A stretch of DNA of 64,000 nucleotides, taken from the NCBI GenBank assembly GCA_042219835.1, contig JBHJMN010000003.1, positions 1 to 64,000 on the forward strand. The letters are read 5' to 3'. The DNA is from Paenibacillus_G elgii_A (lineage in GTDB: Bacteria; Bacillota; Bacilli; Paenibacillales; NBRC-103111). Both the position numbers and the translations under genes were made by a program. The number at the start of each line of letters is the position of its first letter. The stretch's first letter is position 1. Below, in pieces: positions 1-7,774 of the stretch. The notes under the pieces were generated by a model. That model did not search any database and was not told the DNA's origin. It saw only the letters and a program-made list of their open reading frames with translations.

Positions 1-1103
1 AGGCGATGCTGGCGGAGCAAGCGCGCGAAGCGGAGATGCTCTATGCCGAGCGTGCGGCGGAGCTGGAAAAGCAGCGCGCAGCCGAGCGTGCGGAATTGAA
101 GGAACAGAAGCGCCGGTTGGAGGTGCAGCTTGGCGAGCAGTTGGAAAAGACGCGCGAGCAGTTGCAGCGCGGCGACGGACTGCAATCGGAGCTGGAAGCC
201 CTGCGCGGAAAGCGGCGCGAACAGGAAGACGAGCTTGCGCTGCAGCAGGAGCTGTACAACGAGCTCGAAGGCGAACTGGCCGCATTACGGGAGCGGAACG
301 GTGCCCAAGAAGCGGAGTTGCAGCGCAAGCTGGAAGCGCTAGAGCGGAAGCGTGCCACAGAGCTTGCCGAAGCGAAGCAGCGGTTCGACGAAGAAGCGGC
401 CGCCTTGGCGGCGAGCATCGCGCAGCTCGGACAGCGGCTTGCCGAACGGGAACAGCGCAGCGAGACGCAGGCGGCGCAGGTTGACGAACTGCGGGCTAAG
501 CTTCGTGAGCAGGAGGAAGAGATTGGCCTGCATCAGGAGCTCTATGACGAGCTGCAAGGGCAGCATGACGAGCTGGCGCGGCGTTCGGCCGAGCAAGAAG
601 CGCGCTGGCGCGAAGCGGCCGTTGCGCAGGAGGCGCGTCACGAGGAATTTCAGCGCCTTCTTGGCGAGCGTGAACGCGAGCTTGCCGACCAGCGCCGGGA
701 ACGCGAAGCGGCCGTAGAGTTGAGCCGCGCCCTACAGGAGCAGTGTGCCGCGCTAGAGGATCGGCAGCAAACGACACAGAGCGAGCGGATGACGTTAGAG
801 CAGCGGTTGAATGCGCAGGAAGCGAGAATCGCCGAGCTGGCCGAGCAAGCGGCGCAGGGAGCTCAGCTGCGGATCGAGCTGGCGGAGCAAAAGGACGAGC
901 TAGAGCTTCAAATCGAGCTGTATAGCGAGCTTCAAGAGCAGCTCGCTGAGCAGATAAAACAGCACAAAGCGTTGCAGGCCGAATACGGACAGCATCAGGC
1001 GAAGGCGGCGCAAGTATTCGAAGAATTGCAAAACTTGAAATCCGAGTACAAGAAGCTCCAGATCGAATATAACGAATGGATCGAGCTCGTGGAGAAGGAA
1101 TAG
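1..1103 (+). CDS. Coiled-coil protein, 5'-truncated by the window edge
   Basis: The frame is open to the first base, so the true start probably lies outside the window; the first in-frame ATG is at 6. The visible 365 residues are almost entirely charged heptad sequence rich in Glu, Gln, Arg, Leu and Ala, with no signal peptide, membrane segment or catalytic motif. Counting from ATG 6, a motif of the form EQ-x-x-E-(L/I)-x-L-x-x-ELY-x-EL recurs near residues 72-88, 168-184 and 294-310, so the rod contains diverged internal repeats. The stop codon lies 3 bp before cvpA, so the two are probably co-transcribed. In Bacillus the gene before cvpA is zapA; this is far longer and I do not recognise it as ZapA. 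A structural or scaffolding role is the only inference that can be made. Confidence 0.8.
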   Translation, partial: AMLAEQAREAEMLYAERAAELEKQRAAERAELKEQKRRLEVQLGEQLEKTREQLQRGDGLQSELEALRGKRREQEDELALQQELYNELEGELAALRERNGAQEAELQRKLEALERKRATELAEAKQRFDEEAAALAASIAQLGQRLAEREQRSETQAAQVDELRAKLREQEEEIGLHQELYDELQGQHDELARRSAEQEARWREAAVAQEARHEEFQRLLGERERELADQRREREAAVELSRALQEQCAALEDRQQTTQSERMTLEQRLNAQEARIAELAEQAAQGAQLRIELAEQKDELELQIELYSELQEQLAEQIKQHKALQAEYGQHQAKAAQVFEELQNLKSEYKKLQIEYNEWIELVEKE

Positions 1104-1106
1104 CGA

Positions 1107-1673
1107 ATGAACGGATTGGATTACACCGTTCTGGCGGTACTTGCCGTCGGAACGGTTCTAGGGTTCGCGCGCGGCATTATCGGTCAACTGATATCGGTCG
1201 TCGGTCTTGTGGCCGCGTACTTGATCGCCTTTTTCTTTTATGACGACGTGGCGCCGCTGGTAGGAAGTACGCTTGCGTTATCCGGGCATGAAACGTACCA
1301 GAAGTATGAATTTTTAGCCAAAGGCTTGAAGCTGGACACTTACGTGTATAATGCGTTGGCGTTTGCGATACTGTTCTTCGGAGTCAAAATCGCGTTCAGC
1401 ATCGGCGGGCGGCTGCTGAACTGGCTGGCGGCGGCGCCGGGACTTAAGCAGGCCAATCAATGGAGCGGCGCCGCGCTCGGCTTTGCAGAAGCGGCAGTCA
1501 TCGCGGTGATCGCCGTCCATGTCATGACCGTGATCCCGAACGACGGTGCGCAAAATCAGCTTAAACGCTCCATGCTGACGCCATACGTTCTGGAACATAC
1601 GCCGATTTTGACTGATAAGCTGCAAGAGCTTTGGAACAATCGCAGCGGAAAGGTCAAAGCGGGGGAATCCTGA
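1107..1673 (+). CDS. cvpA: CvpA family membrane protein (YshB-like)
   Basis: A 188-residue protein with several hydrophobic segments. It opens with a family-like MNGLDYTVLAVLAVGTVLGF stretch, followed by GQLISVVGLVAAYLIAF and two further membrane segments. This fits the CvpA family, whose founding member is needed for colicin V production in E. coli; in Firmicutes the role is unclear. It starts 3 bp after the coiled-coil gene. In B. subtilis the homologue yshB precedes polX and mutS2, and mutS2 appears here about 3.5 kb downstream, which supports the assignment. A rho-independent terminator follows at 1700-1750. Confidence 0.85.
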   Translation: MNGLDYTVLAVLAVGTVLGFARGIIGQLISVVGLVAAYLIAFFFYDDVAPLVGSTLALSGHETYQKYEFLAKGLKLDTYVYNALAFAILFFGVKIAFSIGGRLLNWLAAAPGLKQANQWSGAALGFAEAAVIAVIAVHVMTVIPNDGAQNQLKRSMLTPYVLEHTPILTDKLQELWNNRSGKVKAGES

Positions 1674-1699
1674 AACCGCAGATCGAATGACGGAAAAAA

Positions 1700-1750
1700 G
1701 GGCTTGCTTCATCGCTTGGAATAAACCAAGCCGTGGAGCAGGCCCTTTGT
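1700..1750 (+). terminator. Intrinsic terminator after cvpA
   Basis: About 20 bp of near-complementary arms (GGGCTTGCT... with ...GGAGCAGGCCC, containing GCTTGG/CCAAGC at the top) flank a short AATAAA loop and run into a T-rich tail (TTTGTTATCCTTT). It sits just after the cvpA stop. Confidence 0.75.
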
Positions 1751-1777
1751 TATCCTTTAATGAACAAAATTTTAAAT

Positions 1778-1820
1778 AAAAAACGGCCCCGTCCGTCCCA
1801 CAGACAAACGAAACCGCTTT
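1778..1820 (-). terminator. Intrinsic terminator after the cupredoxin gene
   Basis: Read on the minus strand, arms of 15 nt pair completely if G-U wobbles are allowed around a short loop, and are followed by a run of six T. It lies just downstream of the minus-strand cupredoxin stop and faces the cvpA terminator. Confidence 0.75.
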
Positions 1821-1845
1821 GGAAAAATTCATCGTCAGGCTGTTC

Positions 1846-2220
1846 TTATTCCACAATAAGCTTGGATTTCATCGTAGCATGACCTTGGCCGCAAGGTAGC
1901 GAGCAGATGATATCGTACGTGCCGGCCTTGTCGATTTTTACCGTTTTGGTCTTGTTGTTGTTGTCCAAACCGACGTTTGCGCCGCTGATTTGCACAGCAT
2001 GCATGCCTTGCTTGTTTTCCAGCGAAAACGTCACGTCCTCGCCTTTTTTCACTTTATATTCTTTTTGATCGAACTGGAAGTTCGTGGCCACCAATTTTAC
2101 CTGCTGAGCCGCCGGATTTCCGTTGGCCGGCTCCGAAGCCTTCGGTGCTTCTTTCGAGCCGCACGCGGACAAGGCAAAGATCAAGCCGACTGCTGCCATA
2201 CTTACAATCCATTTTTTCAT
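1846..2220 (-). CDS. Cupredoxin-domain lipoprotein with CuA-type ligand set
   Basis: A 124-residue protein. Residues 1-20 form a lipoprotein signal ending in the lipobox LSAC, with Cys20 as the predicted lipid-modified residue; a Ser/Ala/Pro/Asn-rich linker follows to about 40. Residues 41-124 look like a cupredoxin fold of the cytochrome c oxidase subunit II type: His74, then Cys106-x3-Cys110-G-x2-His114-x2-Met117, the pattern that holds the binuclear CuA centre. The start at 2220 was chosen over an in-frame upstream ATG (2250) because it has a good GAAAGGGG ribosome site and begins the signal peptide directly. It is a single gene with its own terminator. Likely role, by inference: copper binding or electron transfer on the outer face of the membrane. 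No oxidase subunit I or haem-copper assembly gene is nearby. Confidence 0.85.
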   Translation of the reverse strand: MKKWIVSMAAVGLIFALSACGSKEAPKASEPANGNPAAQQVKLVATNFQFDQKEYKVKKGEDVTFSLENKQGMHAVQISGANVGLDNNNKTKTVKIDKAGTYDIICSLPCGQGHATMKSKLIVE

Positions 2221-2360
2221 TCCAGTTAAGTCCCCTTTCACAACCATCATGGAATATTTTTCTTACCCCATGATACAGCAACCGTCGGCCTTATGGCTGT
2301 GTCGGAACGGTGACAACAATATGAAAACATCGTGTCGCCCCCTGTCGGATCTTGCTTTGG

Positions 2361-3809
2361 TTAGGAGCTAAGCTCCCGGATTAGTCCGGCAAGCTTTCGA
2401 AGGCCAAAATTAAGGCGTTCTGCCGATTCGAAGGAATAAGAAAGCCGGATGTATGGCCCGCCGAGCGAATCGTACACCGTTCCGGGATTGAACAAAATGC
2501 CCTCCTGGAGCGCACGTATAAATAGCGCATTCATGGACACCGGAGGCACGATCCGCAGCCATATGTAAAAGCCCCCAGCGGGAACATTCCATACCGCAAG
2601 CTCCGACAAATGCTTCTGCAGCATGTCCAACACCTCGTCGCGTCTTTGCCTCAACACGGCACGCACCTGGCTTAAATGCTCTTCATGAAAGCCCCGTTCG
2701 AACCATTCCGTCAGCGCCCATTGGGAAAGCGAGCTTGACCCGTAATCGGTCTGCATTTTGAGATCCGCGAGCCGCCGGATGACCGGCTCCGGTCCGACGA
2801 TCCAACCGGTGCGCAGGCCCGGGCCAACCGTCTTGGAGACGCTTCCCAAGTAAAGGACGAGTCCGCTCGGATCTCGCGCTTTCAAGGGCGGAGGCGGCGG
2901 GGCATCCAACCATAGCTCGCGATAGACGTCATCCTCGATCACCGGCAGCTGCAGCCGCTCGCATTCCCGCATCAGCTCGATGCGCCGCCGCTCCGACATG
3001 ACGATGCCCGTCGGGTTGTGGAAGGACGGAATCGTATACAGCATACGGTTCGACTGGGGCTTCAGTTCGGTCAATCCGCGAAGGCGAATGCCCTCCGAAT
3101 CCATCTCCAGCCCCGTTAACCGGACCCCGGCGGAGTGAAATACATGCAGGGAATGCAGATAGGAGGGACTCTCCGTAATCATGGTGGCTCCGGGTTTGAC
3201 GAGTCCGAGGGAAATAAGCTGCAAGGCTTGCAGCGCTCCTGAGACGATCAGGATGGAGGCCGGAGAAACGACGATGCCGAATGCTTGGAGGTGGCGGCTT
3301 AGCTGCTCCCGCAGCGGCAGCAGCCCACGCGGCTCTTCGTAGCCGAGCGTGTGAATGCGGGAGGCAAGCCGTCCGAACACCTCTCCGAGCAGCGGCTGTG
3401 GATACAGCGATGGAGACGGCTCTCCCGTGCTTAAACGGATCATCCCAGCTTGAAATTCCGTCTCATTGATCGTTTGGATCGTCGGCAGATTGGGCCGGTG
3501 CCAGCCGGCTTGGACATACGAATCCCAGTCGGGCGGGGTGAGAGAGGTTAACAGGGACCACGGATTGTTTACCACTTTCGTGCCGCGGCGGCCGTCGCCT
3601 TCAAGCAGCCCGTCGGCGATTAACTCCTGAAGCGCCGTGACGACTGTGGACCGGTTGACGCTGAGCGCCTCAGCCAATTGTCGCTGTGTCGGAATGCGGC
3701 TGCCGATCGGCCACTCGCCGTTTTCGATTTTGCGTTTCATATAGGTCTTGATTTGCAAATAGAGCGGCAGCGGCGAATTCTCGTCCGGCTGCCAGTCGAT
3801 GCGGTACAT
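2361..3809 (-). CDS. MocR-family transcriptional regulator (GntR HTH + aminotransferase domain)
   Basis: 482 residues. Residues about 10-80 form a GntR winged-helix domain (PLYLQIKTYMKRKIENGEWP, then RQLAEALSVNRSTVVTALQEL). From about 110 to the end it is a fold-type I aminotransferase domain, with the PLP-lysine region SVSKTVGPGLRTGW near residue 325 and a conserved RLSYSF near the C-terminus. MocR regulators use bound PLP or an amino-acid adduct as effector and rarely catalyse transamination. The gene is divergent from a LysE-type amino-acid exporter across a 159-bp intergenic region holding repeated GGTTGG elements, so it probably controls that exporter and itself. The exact effector cannot be read from the sequence. 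Confidence 0.9.
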   Translation of the reverse strand: MYRIDWQPDENSPLPLYLQIKTYMKRKIENGEWPIGSRIPTQRQLAEALSVNRSTVVTALQELIADGLLEGDGRRGTKVVNNPWSLLTSLTPPDWDSYVQAGWHRPNLPTIQTINETEFQAGMIRLSTGEPSPSLYPQPLLGEVFGRLASRIHTLGYEEPRGLLPLREQLSRHLQAFGIVVSPASILIVSGALQALQLISLGLVKPGATMITESPSYLHSLHVFHSAGVRLTGLEMDSEGIRLRGLTELKPQSNRMLYTIPSFHNPTGIVMSERRRIELMRECERLQLPVIEDDVYRELWLDAPPPPPLKARDPSGLVLYLGSVSKTVGPGLRTGWIVGPEPVIRRLADLKMQTDYGSSSLSQWALTEWFERGFHEEHLSQVRAVLRQRRDEVLDMLQKHLSELAVWNVPAGGFYIWLRIVPPVSMNALFIRALQEGILFNPGTVYDSLGGPYIRLSYSFESAERLNFGLRKLAGLIRELSS

Positions 3810-3863
3810 AAGCGGATATCCCTCCGTATGAAGTCGGTTACTTTGATTGTAGCAAACATTGTT

Positions 3864-3894
3864 TTGGTTGGGTACTTTACCAACCGTTTGGTTG
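3864..3894. promoter_or_regulatory. Candidate MocR operator (TTGGTTG repeats)
   Basis: TTGGTTG occurs at 3864-3870 and again at 3888-3894 as a direct repeat 24 bp apart. An inverted copy (CCAACC, 3880-3885) lies between them, giving GGTTGG-N8-CCAACC. It sits between the divergent MocR regulator and LysE exporter, where such regulators usually bind. Confidence 0.55.
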
Positions 3895-3968
3895 AAGACT
3901 TTTCCGCCGGAGGAGGTATGATGGACGAAGATCAGATTTATTCAGATAGCTTCAGGAGGAGAGAGGAC

Positions 3969-4586
3969 ATGCAAGCGGTACTGCACGGATTTATTTTGGC
4001 TTTGGGATTGATCCTCCCATTAGGGGTGCAAAACTTGTTTATTTTCCAGCAAGGGGTTGTTCAGCGGAGGTTCGTCCTTGCGCTGTCTGCTTCGGTCACA
4101 GCGGCCCTATGCGACACGATTCTGATTTTGGCCGCCGTTTTAGGGGTTTCCGTCGTCATTTTTGCGTTTGCTTGGGTGAAGACGGTGCTGCTCATCGCGG
4201 GCGCCGCCTTTTTGCTCTATTTGGGCTGGAATGCTTGGAAAGCTGCATCGGCTTCGGGACCGTCCGTTCAAAGCTCGCCCGAGTCATTCAGGATTTCGAA
4301 GCAAATTGCCTTTACGGCGTCAATCTCGCTGCTCAATCCGCATGCGATCCTCGATACCGTCGGCGTGATCGGGACGAGCTCGCTGAACTATACGGGAGCG
4401 GACAAAGTCGGGTTTACCGCTGCGGCCATCATCGTATCATGGCTGTGGTTTATCGGGATCGCCACCGTCGGGCGGATTACTGGAAAGCTGAATGCTTCCG
4501 GACGTTTTCATGCTTGGTTAAACCGGATATCGGCTCTGATGATTTGGGGGACGGCTTGTTATTTGATTTACTCCTTATTTGTATGA
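3969..4586 (+). CDS. LysE/ArgO family amino-acid exporter
   Basis: 205 residues with about six hydrophobic segments, opening MQAVLHGFILALGLILPLG followed by VQNLFIFQQG, the family signature region of LysE/RhtB-type exporters. A second conserved patch, SLLNPHAILDTVG, lies mid-protein. The family exports basic or other amino acids at the cytoplasmic membrane. The start at 3969 is preceded by AGGAGGA at good spacing; the upstream ATGs at 3918/3921 sit too close to their own purine tract and would add a non-family N-terminus. It is divergent from the MocR regulator that probably controls it. Substrate is not determinable; ArgO/LysE-like basic amino acids are the first guess. Confidence 0.88.
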   Translation: MQAVLHGFILALGLILPLGVQNLFIFQQGVVQRRFVLALSASVTAALCDTILILAAVLGVSVVIFAFAWVKTVLLIAGAAFLLYLGWNAWKAASASGPSVQSSPESFRISKQIAFTASISLLNPHAILDTVGVIGTSSLNYTGADKVGFTAAAIIVSWLWFIGIATVGRITGKLNASGRFHAWLNRISALMIWGTACYLIYSLFV

Positions 4587-4611
4587 CCATATTCCGTGAA
4601 AACGAAGAAAA

Positions 4612-4641
4612 TCGGCCGCAGACGCTCATGCCTGCGGCCGA
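4612..4641. terminator. Bidirectional intrinsic terminator
   Basis: A perfect 10-bp stem TCGGCCGCAG/CTGCGGCCGA around a 10-nt loop, with T-rich flanks on both strands. It separates the convergent lysE-like and holin-like genes. Confidence 0.8.
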
Positions 4642-4646
4642 CTTGT

Positions 4647-5015
4647 TTACTTGGCGTTCTCACGACCGGAGCGGCCTTGCTCAAACGGTGTTTTCACCGG
4701 AATGAACAGGTCGATGATTCCGATAACCAAGGCAGCCAAGATTGCACCGATAATGCTTGTCGATACGCCGCTCACGATAAACTGGGCGAGCCAAATGATC
4801 AGCGCGCTCGTTAGAAAACCGACAATCCCCCGGCCGAACGGAGTGATCTTTCTGCCAAAGATTCCTTCAATGACCCACGCTGCGAGCGCGATGACCAAGG
4901 CCAGGAAAAAGGCGCTCCAGAACCCTCCGACTCTAAAGCCGGGAACGATCCAACTGACAATCAGCAGCATTAAGGCGGAAACGATAAACCTGACTAGATG
5001 TCCAAGCAAGTGCAT
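4647..5015 (-). CDS. Phage holin family 4-like membrane protein
   Basis: 122 residues, four hydrophobic segments: MHLLGHLVRFIVSALMLLIV, then a segment after VGGFWSAFF, then FGRGIVGFLTSALIIWLAQF and a last segment around IIGAILAALVIGIIDLFI. This pattern and the short loops match the Phage_holin_4_2 (PF04020) group, mostly chromosomal proteins of unknown role despite the name. The start at 5015 follows AAGGAGGAG at proper spacing; an upstream in-frame ATG adds a basic, non-family stretch. It is not part of a prophage: no phage genes are nearby. Confidence 0.8.
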   Translation of the reverse strand: MHLLGHLVRFIVSALMLLIVSWIVPGFRVGGFWSAFFLALVIALAAWVIEGIFGRKITPFGRGIVGFLTSALIIWLAQFIVSGVSTSIIGAILAALVIGIIDLFIPVKTPFEQGRSGRENAK

Positions 5016-5125
5016 CGTGCAGCTCCTCCTTCGTGTCTTTGCGGTACTCGTCAAACGCTTTCGGTGCTCCTCATAGGTTTTCCCAAGTCTTCGGCTTTAT
5101 GAATGGCAATCCTTAGCGGAATTCA

Positions 5126-5155
5126 TTAGCTTTACTCCCCGGACTTGGATATAAT
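5126..5155 (+). promoter_or_regulatory. Putative sigma-A promoter of mutS2
   Basis: A consensus -10 box TATAAT at 5150-5155, with only a weak -35 (TTAGCT at 5126-5131, 18-bp spacer). Transcription would begin near 5162, which argues against the ATGs at 5145 and 5160 as mutS2 starts. Confidence 0.45.
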
Positions 5156-5207
5156 AGCAATGAAGAGCTTTTACCGGCAAGAAAGGCAGGTTTCTATAAC
5201 GAAAACG

Positions 5208-7595
5208 ATGAATACGAACAAGACATCATACAATCAAAAAATATTGGCGACGCTGGATTTCAGGGCAGTGCTCGAGCGCTGCGCGAACCATGCCGCGACA
5301 TCGCTCGGCAAAGGCCGGGTGGAGGAGCTTGAACCGAGCGGCGACTTTCATGAAGTGAAGCGCAGGCTGCAGGCGACCGACGAAGCGGTCAACGTGGACC
5401 GCTTGAAGGGCGGCGCGCCGTTCGGCGGCATCCGCGATATCCGGGCTGCGGTCCATCGAGCGCGAATCGGCGGTATGCTGAACCCGGTTGAGCTGTTGGA
5501 TATTGCGATGACGAATCAGGGCGGCCGCCGGCTGCGCAGGTTTCTGGAAGCGACGAACGAAGATTACGGCATTCCGCTGCTGCTTGACCTGCTTGAGCCG
5601 ATGACGGACCATAAGGAATTGGAAGAACGGATTCGCGGGTGTGTTGACGAGAACGCTCAAGTGATGGATACCGCAAGCCCGGAGCTGCTGAAAATCCGTC
5701 AAGAGCTGCGGTCGAGCGAATCGAAAGCCCGCGAGCGGCTGGAACAAATGGTACGTACGCCCTCCATTCAAAAGATGCTTCAGGACAATCTCGTAACGAT
5801 CCGGGGAGACCGGTACGTCATTCCCGTAAAACAGGAATACCGCGGTCATTTCGGCGGCATGATCCACGATCAATCGGCTTCCGGGGCGACGCTGTTTATC
5901 GAGCCGGAAGCGGTCGTGCAAATGAACAACCGCGTGCGTGAATTAAAGCTGAAAGAAGAGGCGGAGGTCGAGAAAATTCTCCGCATGCTGTCCGCCCTCG
6001 TAGCGGATAGCGCGGATACGCTGCTTGTCAACGTAGAGTCGCTGACGGAGCTTGACTTTATTTTCGCCAAAGCAGGCGTCGCGCGCGAGATGAAAGCGGC
6101 GCTGCCGCTGCTCAACGACCGCGGCTTCATCAAGCTCAAGCGCGGACGTCATCCGCTCATTCCCGCGGAAAAGGTCGTTCCTCTTGACGTGGAGCTGGGC
6201 AACCGCTATTCGACGATCATTGTGACCGGACCGAATACGGGCGGCAAAACGGTTTCGCTCAAGACGATCGGTCTGCTGTCGCTAATGGCGATGGCGGGGC
6301 TGTTCGTCCCGGCCGAGGAGGGCAGCCAGCTTTGCGTGTTCGATGCGATCTTTGCGGATATTGGGGATGAGCAAAGCATCGAGCAGAACCTCAGTACGTT
6401 CTCCAGCCATATGACCAATATTATCCGGATTCTCAAAGAAATGACGCCCAAGAGCCTTGTGCTGCTCGATGAGCTGGGAGCCGGAACCGACCCTGCGGAA
6501 GGCTCGGCGCTGGCCATATCGATCTTGGAGCATATGCACCGGATGGGCTGCAGGATCGTAGCGACGACGCACTACAGCGAGCTGAAGGCGTATGCCTTTG
6601 ACCGGCAGGGCGTCATTAACGCCAGCATGGAGTTCGACGTGCAAACGCTGCGTCCGACGTATCGGCTGCTAGTAGGGGTTCCCGGGCGAAGCAACGCGTT
6701 CGCAATCGCGGAGCGCCTCGGTCTGGCGAAAACCATTATCGATCATGCCCGCGGCCAGGTCGGCGAGGAGGATCAGCGCGTCGAATCGATGATCGCCACG
6801 CTCGAAGAGAACCGGCTTCAAGCCGAGGCCGAGCGCGAATCGGCGGAGCGCAACCGCCGCGAAGTCGAAACGCTGCGCGAGCAGCTTGCCGCCGAACGCC
6901 GGCGCTTCGAGGAGCAGAAGGATAAGCTGTTCGAGCGTGCGGAGCGCGAGGCGGAGGAGGCGGTGGCGAAAGCCCGCCGCGAAGCCGACGAAATCATCAC
7001 CGAGCTCCGCAGAATCCAGCGCGAGGAAGCGGGCGGCGTGAAGGATCACAAGCTCAGCGAGCTGAAAAGGCGGATGAACGATGCGGCTCCCGAGCTTCGA
7101 AGCAAGTCAAGGGCCGGTACGCCGCGTAAAAAAGCCGATCGTATCGAGCCGGGCGACGAAGTGCTAGTGACGAATCTCGGTCAGCGAGGACACGTGGTCG
7201 AGGTCGTGAGCGAGTCGGAATTCACCGTACAGCTCGGTATTCTCAAGATGAAAGTGAACAAAGCGGACCTGGAGCTGCTGAAGCAAGCCTCCGCCCAGAA
7301 AAAGCCGCAGCAACAGGCTACTTCCAGCCTGAAGCGGACGCGCGACGAGAACGCCAAGATGGAACTGGACTTGCGCGGGGCCAATGTGGAAGAGGCGATT
7401 ATCGAAGTGGACCGCTTCCTGGACGAATCGTACTTGGCCAATTTCGGCCAGGTGTTCATCATTCACGGCAAAGGCACCGGCGTGCTGCGGACCGGCATTC
7501 AAGAGTTTTTGCGCAAGCATAAGCACGTCAAGAGCTTCCGCATGGGAGCTTACAACGAAGGCGGCGCAGGGGTCACCGTGGCCGAGCTGAAATAG
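5208..7595 (+). CDS. mutS2: Endonuclease MutS2 (anti-recombination / ribosome rescue)
   Basis: 795 residues from ATG 5208, close to the usual MutS2 length. The order is an N-terminal core with NQKILATLDF, ATPase Walker A GPNTGGKT near 341-348, Walker B LVLLDELGAGTDP near 418, a long Glu/Arg coiled coil at about 510-640, a KOW-like segment (about 645-700), and a C-terminal Smr nuclease domain from about 719 (LDLRG ... HGKGTGVLR). It lacks the mismatch-recognition domain of MutS. MutS2 proteins suppress homologous recombination and, in B. subtilis, split collided ribosomes. The start is uncertain: the longer frame begins at 5145, but homologues align from NQKILATL and the promoter lies at about 5150. 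No strong ribosome site precedes 5208. DUF350 (yshE) follows downstream as in B. subtilis, with pspA between. Confidence 0.95.
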   Translation: MNTNKTSYNQKILATLDFRAVLERCANHAATSLGKGRVEELEPSGDFHEVKRRLQATDEAVNVDRLKGGAPFGGIRDIRAAVHRARIGGMLNPVELLDIAMTNQGGRRLRRFLEATNEDYGIPLLLDLLEPMTDHKELEERIRGCVDENAQVMDTASPELLKIRQELRSSESKARERLEQMVRTPSIQKMLQDNLVTIRGDRYVIPVKQEYRGHFGGMIHDQSASGATLFIEPEAVVQMNNRVRELKLKEEAEVEKILRMLSALVADSADTLLVNVESLTELDFIFAKAGVAREMKAALPLLNDRGFIKLKRGRHPLIPAEKVVPLDVELGNRYSTIIVTGPNTGGKTVSLKTIGLLSLMAMAGLFVPAEEGSQLCVFDAIFADIGDEQSIEQNLSTFSSHMTNIIRILKEMTPKSLVLLDELGAGTDPAEGSALAISILEHMHRMGCRIVATTHYSELKAYAFDRQGVINASMEFDVQTLRPTYRLLVGVPGRSNAFAIAERLGLAKTIIDHARGQVGEEDQRVESMIATLEENRLQAEAERESAERNRREVETLREQLAAERRRFEEQKDKLFERAEREAEEAVAKARREADEIITELRRIQREEAGGVKDHKLSELKRRMNDAAPELRSKSRAGTPRKKADRIEPGDEVLVTNLGQRGHVVEVVSESEFTVQLGILKMKVNKADLELLKQASAQKKPQQQATSSLKRTRDENAKMELDLRGANVEEAIIEVDRFLDESYLANFGQVFIIHGKGTGVLRTGIQEFLRKHKHVKSFRMGAYNEGGAGVTVAELK

Positions 7596-7665
7596 AAGCA
7601 GCTCGCTCTTCCTTTCGGTCCGCAGCGGGACCGCACTTATCGTTAAAAAAATTTTATTCGACAAC

Positions 7666-7693
7666 TGAAACTCCGGGCCGCAACTTCCGTATA
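7666..7693 (+). promoter_or_regulatory. Sigma-W-type (ECF) promoter of pspA
   Basis: TGAAAC at 7666-7671, a 16-nt spacer, then CGTATA at 7688-7693. This is the canonical TGAAAC-N16-CGTA arrangement of the cell-envelope-stress sigma factor sigma-W, about 80 bp before the pspA start. pspA is a sigma-W target in B. subtilis. Confidence 0.75.
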
Positions 7694-7774
7694 TACGAGT
7701 GTAAGCATCGATGTTTGTGAAGCTCTGCTGGCTGAAGCGATATTTTCAAACCAACGTACGGGAGGAATTTTAAC

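Noticed and set aside
4647..5015. Holin-like gene as evidence of a prophage
   Set aside because: No other phage genes in the window, and this holin-named family is usually chromosomal.
7616..7635. GC-rich inverted repeat after mutS2 (CGGTCC/GGACCG)
   Set aside because: The stem is short and is not followed directly by a T run; I would not call it a terminator.
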